Origin: Thereva unica
Taxonomy: Eukaryota; Arthropoda; Insecta; Diptera; Therevidae
Length of the DNA: 64,000 nucleotides
Direction of reading: 5' to 3'
Assembly (NCBI GenBank): GCA_949987705.1
Contig: OX465281.1
Location: 225,961,978 to 226,025,977 of the forward strand
In this document: positions 55,098 to 64,000 of the stretch, piece by piece
Position numbering within the stretch: position 1 is the stretch's first letter
Layout: each line of letters starts with the position of its first letter
The notes under the pieces: generated by a model
Database searches by the model: none
Told to the model about the DNA's origin: nothing
Seen by the model: the letters and a program-made list of their open reading frames with translations, nothing else
Made by a program: the position numbers and the translations under genes

Positions 55098-57520
55098 TTT
55101 TTTTTTTTATGTGGCAGTGCTAAGCTCAGGAGTCACCCTTTGTACTACCAGTCCGTCATGTCATTTGTCATGTCATGGTGCAATGTCTAGCAGTAAGCTT
55201 AGTACGGGAGGGAGGGTGGGGGAATAGGTTAAGGATTATAAAGGTACGGGGGGGTATTGAAGAAGGTGGTGATAAACCCTGCGTTTGAACTCTTGGATGT
55301 TGTAGGAGCTCGGAAATACTGACTGCGAGAGATTATTCCACAGTCGAGTTGTTCTATTTACGAATTCATATCTTGTTGAGTGCGTGAAAGGGGGAGTTGC
55401 AGGTGGAGGGAATGAGACGAGTGGGCTAATCTGGTGTTGCGGGTATAGGATTGCCGTGGAGGCAGGAGAGCGTTTAGCTCGGAGGAACAATCACTGTGAA
55501 AGTAGCGATAAAATTTTGTCAGTGCAGCTACATTCCTACGGTGGCTCAAGGGGTCGATGGTGGAGCAGATGGTGTCGCCATCAATTAGTTTAAGGGCCCT
55601 TTTTTGGACCTTATCTAACCATGCTAAGGTGGTTATTGGAGCGCCGCCCCAAACGATGGAGTTATATTCGAGAAGAGGCCGAATGTAGGATTTATAAATA
55701 ACAGCACGGGCCAATAGCAGGAGGAGGAACTTGCACCTCTTAAGAAATCCCAAGCACTGAGATCCTTGTTTGGCGATTTGGAATATGTGGTCATTCCATC
55801 GCAAGTCTTTGGCTAAAGTCACGCCTAAGATGTGTAGGGAGGGATCGGCCGTTAGTTCAACTTTGTCCACTTTCAAGAATGGAGAGCTGTGGATCTTTTT
55901 CTTTGAAATGAGACAGTACTTGGTTTTGTCGGAGTTGAATTCAACACGATTCTTCTTTCCCCACTCTAGAATCAGTTTAATGTCGTTATTAATCGACTTG
56001 GACATTAGTTCGCGATCATCAAGACAGGATCTAGCATGAGTCTGTCTTGTATCGAAGCTGTACGAGTAACGTAGAGTACCGTCGTCAGCGAAGCTGAGAA
56101 GTGGGTTGGAGGGGACTGAAAGTAGGTCATTTATAAAAATGAGAAATAGGGCCGGTGATAAAATTGACCCGGACTCCCGCAGAGATGGGGTGAGATTCAG
56201 ATTTGACGCCATCCAATACTACCTTAATTGAACGGCCGGAAAGGAAACTCTCAACCCACTTATACAGAAGCGAGTCAATTCCAATAGCTTTGAGTTTAGC
56301 TAACAAGGCTGAGTGCCATACTCTATCAAAAGCCTTGGAGATATCCAAAGCAACCGAACTGGATTCACCGGATCCATGCAAACTTTGATGGAGGTGCTCT
56401 GTAAGGCAAACTAAAAGATCACCAGTGGATCTTTTTTGTCGGAAGCCGTATTGTTTGTAGTTGATAAGTTGGTTGGATTCTAGATATCCCATTAGCTTTT
56501 TGTTGATTATCGTCTCCATGGTTTTGGAGAGAATAGAAGTAATTGCTATTGGGCGGTAGTTGGAGGGATCGCTGGAGTCACCTTTTTTCGGTATGGGCTG
56601 AACATGGGCAATTTTCCAAGAATCTGGATAAACTCCGGAGAGGTATGATAGGGCAAAAAGTTTGCGCAGAGGTTTAGCCAAAGGTGAGGCGCATTGTTTT
56701 AAGACGATGGGGGGTATATTATCGGGTCCAGTGGATTTATTGGCGTTGAGCTCTTTGAGACACCTGTACACCTCGCGAGTCCTGAAGAAAACCCTGGGCA
56801 TTAAATGAGCGCTGTGCTCGAGGACCGGGGGTAGCGTATCATTTTGGGGTAGAGAAGAATTTGATGCAAACAGAGATGCTAGTAAATCGGCCTTGGATTT
56901 GCTGTTTGTTATCACCTTCTTATTGTGGATAAGTGAAGGAGTTGTGGATGAAGTGAAATTCTTCTTAATGGAGCTTACCAAGGACCAGAAGTATTTGCTA
57001 CCAGAAGTTGCGTTAAGGAGTTTACTTCTCAACTTGCTGTCAAATGAATTTTTGACATTCCTGATGGTGACTTTACAGGAATTTCTAAGTTTTATATATT
57101 CTAGGCGGAGCGATTCACTCGGAAACTCTTGTATGCTCGAAAGGTGACTTCTTTGTTTCTAATTGCGTTCATACATTCCTGATTAAACCATCTGTTGGGC
57201 CTAGGCTTCACAGATTTGGTAGAATGAGGAATGAATAAATGTATTCCTGCCTGAATGATCCTGGTGATATGGATAGCGACAGAGTTGATGTTTTTGGTTC
57301 GGAAACACTGGTCCCAGTCAGTGGCTTGGAAATAATGAATAAGCCCCAGCCAATTGGCCTTCCCATAATGCCATACAGTTCTCCTGACTGGTTTGGGAGG
57401 GGTGGGAAATTCGAAAGGGAAGCTGGCACTGACTAAGCAGTGGTCCGAATTGCCGAGAGGTGAATCTACTTCGACGGAGTACCTCGCTGGATGTGAGGTA
57501 AGAAAAAGTTCAAGGAGATA
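55098..57520 (-). mobile_element. CR1/jockey-like LINE, 5'-truncated, inside the SINE
   Basis: The minus strand runs from a truncated endonuclease (LFLTSHPARYSVEVDSPLG then SDHCLVSASF at about 57500-57420), through a linker and reverse transcriptase, to a 3' tail ending GTGACTCCTGAGCTTAGCAC...CACATAAAAA (poly-T at 55098-55110). Breaks occur near 57100, near 56150 and near 55430. Its tail is shared with the SINE family in this window. Confidence 0.88.
55236..57032 (-). pseudogene. Reverse transcriptase of the SINE-nested LINE
   Basis: Frames 57032-56127, 56212-55358 and 55490-55236 together cover the polymerase: NKSTGPDNIPPIVLK, PIPKKGDSSDPSNYRPI, YGFRQKRSTGDLL, LDISKAFDRVWHSALL (first catalytic Asp), GSILSPALFLIFINDLL and LSFADDGTLRYS (FADD). 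Then come the thumb and a C-terminal segment with YEFVNRTTRLWNNL. A frameshift falls right at the conserved SAGVR-QGSILS step (about 56150). A second lies before the C-terminal tail. The copy cannot make a full enzyme. Confidence 0.85.
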
Positions 57521-57735
57521 GGTTTCTCGATGTCCCGATGTCAAAGTCGCGATAGTAATGGTTGGGAGTAGATGGACTAAAAATATCGCGGGTAGGTTGT
57601 GGCAGTTCCTTCCTCCCCGACTACAGCTGCTGTTCGACATTGCACTCTATACGAAGAAAATAGATTGTCAACAGTATAAAGGGTGTTTCCTGAGACTCTA
57701 GTCTTTCACATAAAAAAACACAAAAAAAAAATCGA
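57521..57735 (+). mobile_element. tRNA-headed SINE, split copy, right part
   Basis: It resumes with GTTTCTCGATGTCCCGATG and continues through ATATCGCGGGTAGGTTGTGG and GCTGCTGTTCGACATT to a tail CTCTAGTCTTTCACATAAAA. It matches the corresponding minus-strand bodies of copies 1 and 2. Confidence 0.85.
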
Positions 57736-58092
57736 ATCTCCATAATAGAGGTCTTTATATCGTTTTGCAAGTCTGGATATTTTTAAGTAGGTGGTCACTG
57801 CACTGCATGTATTAGTTTCTACTGTAGAATCTTGCATACAAAAAAAAAACAGTACACTTAACAGCCTTCGTGGACTTGGAAGGTGCTGTCAACAACTTCA
57901 CAATAGAGGCGATACAGATGTTTCTCGCTGAATTAGGGAGCTATAGTAGTACGACCAGTACGAATTACAAATAAAGAACTATAGCACCGTGCCAGCCAAG
58001 AAAGTATAGACGACGAAATCAGGCGAACGAAATGGGCCACACTTTGCAGAAGACAATTGAAAAAAGCACAGTCACTCGGCTCAGTTCCTTTA
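57736..58092. other. No gene recognised
   Basis: No feature supported. Confidence 0.4.
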
Positions 58093-58800
58093 TAGTCCAG
58101 TGCAATTAGTAAATCAAATTGCATTTCATGATGGTCAAAATTTTTTTTTTGGAATTTGTTGGGGTACATCTGACAATGTTAAAACCAAGTTTGTGGGGTC
58201 GCAGTGTGATGGGAAAAGCCGCCATCTTGAAAAACTACTTTTTCATATGAGCAACCGTTAAGGAGATATTAAAAAAAAATTGCGTTATTAGTTATTTCAG
58301 GCACGTGAAGTGCGAACTTTGGCGTTGTATTACTCGCAAACTATACAAGCGAGAACGATGACTAAGGGCTTATTCTAAAGGTAATCACTAGCACTATAAG
58401 TTTGGTAATCGGCATTAACCCACCCAAATTAATATCTTACGAGATAATCGCAAAAACCTGCATTCAACCTCAACCACCCGAACAAGTTCGAACTTTGAGC
58501 GGCCATAACTTTGAGCCAAATTAACTTACAGACCTCGTTAAGGGCTCATTTTGTAGATAATTTTATTCTCTAATGACTTTGTATTGATCATTTTCAGCTA
58601 TCATTGCACACAACCGAGTTATTTGGTATAAACGACCTCTACCTCTTTTTCAAGATGGCGGCTTTTCCCATCACACTGCGACCTCACAAACTTGGTTTTA
58701 ACATTGTCAGATGTACCCCAACAAATTCCGAAAAAAAAAATTCTGACCATTATGAAATGCAATTTCATGCCCTTTTTTCGACTAATTGCACTGAGCTATT
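58091..58800. mobile_element. TA-flanked foldback element, about 700 bp
   Basis: Inverted arms of about 150 bp (58093-58235 and about 58645-58798) share GTCGCAGTGTGATGGGAAAA, CAATGTTAAAACCAAGTTTG and CAGTGCAATTAG. The ends are TAGTCCAGTGC and the inverse of TAGCTCAGTGC. The spacer has no protein. Confidence 0.75.
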
Positions 58801-58859
58801 AATATATGACAATGAAGACACGGGAACACTTTTTAAATTTTTTTTTCTCGAAATTTTAA

Positions 58860-58937
58860 TTTTTTTTTAAATTTTAATTTTTGAAATTGCGCCCGGTGTA
58901 AGTGCACCATTTGCATCTATGAAAGCGCCGGTCCTGG
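58860..58937 (-). mobile_element. hAT-type element end fragment
   Basis: Read on the minus strand it starts CAGGACCGGCGCTTTCATAG and continues TGGTGCACTTACACCGGGCG, matching the right end of the element at 238-799. The other end is not found. Confidence 0.65.
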
Positions 58938-58974
58938 TGATATATTCAAAACATGTTGCGCCGAAGTAAAAAAA

Positions 58975-59045
58975 CCATTGCGCGGCAGAGGATTCAACTT
59001 GGTTTCCTGGTATAGGATTCCAGCGCCTTAGCTCTAGGCTACCGA
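58975..59045 (-). mobile_element. Decayed SINE head
   Basis: On the minus strand TAGCCTAGAGCTAAGGCGC and the B-box-like region recall the tRNA head of the SINE. The rest has decayed. Confidence 0.45.
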
Positions 59046-62004
59046 TATATGCACTTTATTAGAAATCTCTTTTTTGTCGTTAAATATACTTCCAGTTGGA
59101 ATTTCCAGACCATTTTCTCAGGTTTAGCTCTCTTGATCAAGAGCTACAATTTGAAGTATGACCCAAGTCTGTAGCGACAGTACTTTCAGATATGAAAGAA
59201 GGTCACAGACGGACAGACAGACAGACGGACAGAGCCTCTGTATAAGCTTTTTTTTTTGAAATAGATAAAATTGCTCAGGGACTGTGGACTATTATTTTGA
59301 CCATCAACTTCACAATATCAAACTTTAGACGAAAAACTCATGGAATTTTATACAAAGTCATATCACCCCATCGCAGAAAGCTACCTACATACGTCACTGA
59401 TGTCATTATAGATAGTCTATCTTTCACCTCCGTCGGTTAAATTTCCGCAAATATTTAATCGATTTAAGTCGACCTTGAAAGTGCTTCTCCTTCAATTCGA
59501 ATTCAATATCGGTTGGGCGTTTGCAAATGCTAGCAAATGACCAGCATGAATTCTTTTCACAATAATTCACGGACAACATCACAAACATCCCAATAAGACC
59601 CTACTAGATATTCTATGACACTTCAAACATTATTGTCCAGATTATAGGAAGAAAGTGCATCGTCATCTCACCTTGTCAAATTAACACCTTGACAGTGCTA
59701 CTTAAGAGCTATGGGGCAGCATTGTCATCTGTGGATATCAAATAGCCCCAGAAGTGATCATTATGTCAATAGCTTTGTATTTCATGTAACTGACGCTTAT
59801 TAGGCATTTTTAATATTAGTCAAGAGCTTGAGGATTTCGAAGGCCGAGCTCAATTGCTACGTTAACATTGTAAGGTTAATCGCAGTATCGGTCTCGTGAC
59901 AAAATCAATACTTTGCTTCGGTGTTTCTTTTTTTATTTTTTATTTTTTTTTTATTTAAAAAAAAATTGAATTTTTTTTCATTCTTGTAACACTCGCACTC
60001 TATGGTTTCAATTACTGTAACAAGTCGTGACCCTTTTCGGAGTAGAGAACACGTTTGTAGTATTAACCTCGATGTCATGTGGTTAAAAATATTTTTTTTT
60101 TCACCTCAGCTTTTTTTTACCACCATTGTGTGCTTATGAAACCTTAATAAGAAGCAACTCACGGTTACCTGAGGCTTATATGTCAAACAGAGAAAATAAA
60201 TATATAAATTTTTTGCTGAATGTAATCTCATTATGGTAACACCCTAATAACATCAATAGGACTTGGATTGTACATAGAAACTTGAATAGAATTTTTGATT
60301 AGTTTTTAAAATTAGCGCTGAAGCATAACTCTTGATAAAAAAAAATATTGTTATTAATGCTGGAATCTAATTAATAATATTTAAACAAAATCAGAAGTGA
60401 TTTTAAATCTAGAAACAGAACTTTTGTTTAAACAAATTTGTCCGAAAGGTATTGAAGGTGATCAGAACTGGACCGGATACGGCATATCCCAATTCGTGTT
60501 TTAATAAAAACGCATTCTCAAACCATAAAAACTTCTATACGTTTACTAATGTCGACCTTAAGCCCATATAATTAGCTTTTGTGCTTAGGTTTTTTTGTTG
60601 TGAAATATGATCGGTTTTTGCCTACCTGCATAATCTTTAATTGAAAAAAAAAAAAAAAAAAATGCGCTTAGAATTTGGAGCTAGACTAGCCAAAATGAAC
60701 CCACACCTAGAGATTTTATGCATGGTCTTAAAGAGAGAGATTTTATGGTCCAATCTCAAATTATATTCAGATATTTTGAAGCCATCATAAAAAACATGAA
60801 CGTATCAACTGATTCCTTTGAATTTTTGTAGGAAAATTTCTTGTCTGATTAACAACAAAGTCATTCCTCTTATGATGGTGGAGAAGCAATTTTAGTTGTT
60901 CATGGCTGCATGTCAATCTTAAGTTGTGATATTAGTGATGATTTTTTTGTATGGTAACAATAGTGTGCATAAGTTCAATACATATAATAACGGAAGTAAT
61001 CATGAATTTAGCTCACCAACAAAAAGGTAACTTGATAAATTAGCTAAATTTTGGCATGGGATAATGCTGCAACTCGGTAATGAATTTAAAAAAAAGTGTG
61101 TTTTTGAAAGGTTATTGAGTAGTATTGTTGGTAAAGTATCATTATTAGGCAAGTTCTCAATGCAGAAGTTGCAGTTTAGGTTCACAAATTAAATACGGAC
61201 ATCTCTTTTGGTTCATGGAAACGGATAGGTAGGTAAAGGCCCCAGTCACTGTAATGGTGTTTCGTGCGGTTGTTCTCTAACCTCCTTTTTTAAGAGAGGG
61301 TTGCCGGGATCTCTCGAGTTGTTCAAGGTCGAACAAACACCTTCTTACAAAATAACATTTCTTTATTCATTCAAAATATCCTTATAAACTAACAATTTCG
61401 GTCTCCTAAATCTAAGTAAATACGGGATACATGTTTATTTGTTTCTTATAGTTCTTATAGTAAGTAACTAACTACGGGTTATCTAGATACATGCTTCTTA
61501 CTAATTTATTGCTAAGCAGCTATCTACTCATTAATCTATTCTACAAGTGCATAAGCTGGGGTCAGGTATCACTGGTGCGGTCTAGCAGGATATGTGTGTA
61601 ATGCGGTGTTCGGTATATGGTCGGTCTTGTATCTGGTTACACCGCGACACTGGTATAGGAAATGCTGCCGGGAACAGCGTCGGATCGTACAACACGACAC
61701 TGGTCCAGGAAACTCTCCTCAGGTATTCGATAGTCGGTCGATGTGTGGTCGGTAGGTGTTATGTTATCGTACACCACGACATGGTATAGGACCGGCGTTT
61801 GTGACCTCTCCGGAACGAGCCTGGTTAAAGACTGAATTTTGGCCTGGGAAGCGGTTTATTTTATAGCTAGAAAGCTCGCCGGCGTAGGAAGCTGTAAAGC
61901 TTCGAAGTGAAGCTTTCAAAGGAGAATCACCCAGCCTGCTGAGTAAATATTTATTTTCCTAAAGCTTTGTTAGGAGAGGCATTCTAGAGTTGAATAATAA
62001 TAAT
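59046..62004. other. No gene recognised
   Basis: AT-rich. A GACGGACAGACAGACAGACG microsatellite lies near 59209. At 61630-61790 three copies of an ACGACACTGGTATAGGA-like word occur. The 61200-61990 part may be an old repeat but has no recognisable ends. Confidence 0.4.
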
Positions 62005-62768
62005 AGAGTTTCCCTTCTTATGCAGAAGGCGCACTTCTCAGCTGGGCTGAGAAACATTTACCACGACCACGTGGGCTCGGCTGAGACATGCAAACATATA
62101 GAAATAAATATAAGTACTAAAACACTCTAACAAGGAAGCGTGCTACAACAAAGAGGGAGTGGGTACACCAAGGACTCACGTCACATTAAGAAGACTAAAC
62201 ATAAAAGATCAAAAACATCAAACAGAGAAGCATGCAAAACTAAAAAGGGAGTGAGGCACGCAGAGAGTCACGCCACATTGAGAAGGGTACTTTTAAGGAC
62301 AACTTCACTAGTTAGCAAGCTAAACACACTCCTATTGTTGTTAGTATTTATAAGCATGCGATTAACGGGTTCGAACATGCCATAATTGGTGTTAGAGGAA
62401 TTAATGTGCAAGAGAGGTTCACCTCTCAGGTTGTAGTTATTCACTGTAAATGACGCGCGGCTTCTTAAGAAACCAGAGTCCACCTTGTCATTCATCAGTC
62501 GATGAACGAATATAACGTCAGCGACCTCACGGCGCTTATGGAGAGAGCTTAAGTTGAGCAATTTAAGTCTGTTCTCATAAGGCGGAAGAACAAGTGGGTC
62601 ATCCCCCGGGGGTGGCTGAGTGCAAACCAGACGAACTTCCTTTGAACCGATTCGATTCTACTAACATGGGAGGAGTAGTAAGGAGACCATACCTGGGAAG
62701 CGTAGTCAAGCAAAGGCTTAACCAAAGATACGTACAGGTGTTTAGTGACGAGGGGGTTGTTGAACTCT
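62005..62768 (-). mobile_element. CR1/jockey-group LINE, 3' copy
   Basis: It is very similar to 19209-19880 (same SLHKRREVADVIF-coding C-terminus at 62561-62268). Its 3' end at AGAGTTTCCC abuts a (TAA)n run. A stretch of about 100 bp with GCATGCAAAACTA / AAGCGTGCTACAACA is duplicated near 62130-62230. The copy is cut at 62768, at GAACTCTG. Confidence 0.8.
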
Positions 62769-62884
62769 GAAACGTGGTACTTTAGTATTTTTCTAACTTC
62801 CGTGGAGAGGATTCTTAGTAACGAAATGTAGTTCGTTACATCACATCTAAGGTGAGGACGAAAAAAAACCTTACATAACTACAT

Positions 62885-63325
62885 ACAGATTGCCTACCAG
62901 CCGGGCAGATTTACAGAGACTGCCATTCATGTGCTTGCTAGTGAGAGATATTGAGAAGTCCCTCAGGGCCAAGGAAATCTCTCTTTGCGCCTTTGCAGAC
63001 ATTGAGGGGTCGTGTGACAATGTTGCCATCGACGCGATCAATGAAGCAGCAGTAAAAAAAGACATTCATCCCCCCAATGCGAAATGGAGCACGTCGCTTC
63101 TCAGCAGCAAATTGATAACAGATGAATGGTGAATCGATTACGGTAATGGCTGCTCAAGTCTGTCCTCAAGGAGGCGTCCTATCACACCTCTTTCTTGTCA
63201 ATCGTGATCGACGAACTTCTTGCCGACCTGAAAAGCCGGGGCTTTAAAGAACAGGCCTATGCAGACGATATCGTTATAACGATTAGCGGCGGTCATGATA
63301 GCACCGTTTCATAGCTGATGCCGGA
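62885..63325 (+). pseudogene. R1/I-like LINE reverse transcriptase fragment
   Basis: Plus-strand frames read EKSLRAKEISLCAFADIEGS then CDNVAIDAI, QVCPQGGVLS, then VIDELLADLKSRGF and AYADDIVITI (YADD). The first catalytic Asp is in FADIEG. Stops and two frameshifts disable it. It ends abruptly where an RTE-like copy begins. Confidence 0.75.
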
Positions 63326-63327
63326 GA

Positions 63328-64000
63328 GGAGTTCGAAGTACGTCAAGGAGTTAGACAAGTAGATGGACTGGCCCCCATGCTTTTCAACCGGGCCCTAGAA
63401 TGGGTGATAAGAAAAACGTCCGTCCAGAGAAGTGCATCAATAGCTACACAGTCGATACAATTACTTGGATATGCGGATGACGTGAACATCGTGGGAAGGT
63501 CCTTTTTGGCAGCAAAAGAAGCTTATGTCGAATTAAAAGAGGCGGCAAAGGACATAGCTCTGAAGATAAACGAAGAAAAAACGAAGGTGATGCAACAATC
63601 CAGAGAAGGAAGATTTAGAATGGGAAGAAATATAACCATCGACGTACATAACCTAGAAGTAGTCGATAAAGCAATTAACTTGGGTCTACAATCACAAAAA
63701 GAAACGAAGAAAAAGAAGAAATAACCAGACGAATACTACTGGCTAATAGAGCCTGTTATGCCCAAAAACAAATCCTGCACTCAAGATATGTGCACAGGAA
63801 AACGAAACACTCACTCTACAAAACAGTAATACGACCAGTACTGTTTTATGGTAGCGAGACTTCGACTATGACCCAGAACATAGAGGAACGAGTCAACAGG
63901 TTTGAGAGAAAAATTCTCAGATGATAATAGGCCCAACTAGAGAGGATGGAATATGGCGAAGAAAATACAACAACGAGTTGCATAAAATTTTTGACGACCC
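63328..64000 (+). mobile_element. RTE-like LINE copy 3, runs off the window
   Basis: It starts at EEFEVRQGVRQ and has a stop at once. The frame 63377-63724 gives LFNRALEWVIRKTS, GYADDVNIVGRSF (catalytic box) and GRFRMGRNITID. Broken frames then follow to the window edge. It is cut inside the polymerase and fused to the preceding R1/I-like fragment. Confidence 0.88.

Noticed and set aside
57521..57640. N-terminal extension of the LINE endonuclease frame
   Set aside because: These bases match the SINE body in the opposite orientation, so the open frame crosses an element junction.

Overview
The window looks like 64 kb of an insect nuclear genome, most likely a higher fly. It has spliced genes with GT-AG introns, homopolymer-rich coding sequence (Asn, Ser, His and Gln runs), no bacterial operon structure, and very dense transposable-element cover. 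The call of a fly is inference from the protein style and the element families; the species cannot be read from the sequence alone.

Only one host gene is well supported. It lies on the minus strand between 23715 and 14910 and encodes a CABIT-domain adaptor protein resembling Drosophila Serrano. Three coding exons (23560-22944, 16282-15317, 15244-14917) join in frame through clean splice sites to give 636 residues. A 5' leader exon ends in a second, coding-looking frame, and a strong splice donor lies 7 nt after the stop codon. The 6.7 kb first coding intron is a dump of repeats: an endonuclease fragment, a TTAA-flanked element, a LINE and a small foldback element.

Nearly everything else is mobile DNA. 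(1) At 39779-48469 there is a complete, very young errantivirus-type LTR retrotransposon. Its LTRs differ by one T in a homopolymer and it is flanked by AGTA duplications. It has gag, pol and env, a -1 frameshift signal at the gag/pol boundary, and one frame break inside gag. (2) At least four groups of non-LTR retrotransposons occur: an RTE-like family (10717-13113, the split copy 27118-31855, 63328-64000); a nearly intact 3.3 kb LINE nested inside the second RTE-like copy (27411-30682); CR1/jockey-like families (19209-21060, 36112-36460, 37130-37650, 55098-57520, 62005-62768); and R1/I-like fragments (5030-5520, 7262-8280, 17965-18420, 62885-63325). (3) A tRNA-headed SINE (9769-10252, 24499-24978, 37857-38112, and a split copy at 54957-57735) shares its 3' tail with the CR1/jockey-like LINE. 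(4) There are many short DNA elements with inverted ends, several with 8-bp duplications (hAT type), TTAA (piggyBac type) or TA (Tc1/mariner type).

The nesting gives a relative history. The RTE-like copy came first, then the 3.3 kb LINE and a 173-bp hAT-type element entered it. A SINE was split by a LINE that shares its tail. A 1.64 kb hAT-type element was entered by two smaller inverted-repeat elements whose empty sites survive in an internal duplicate. Stretches in which I see no gene are listed as such.
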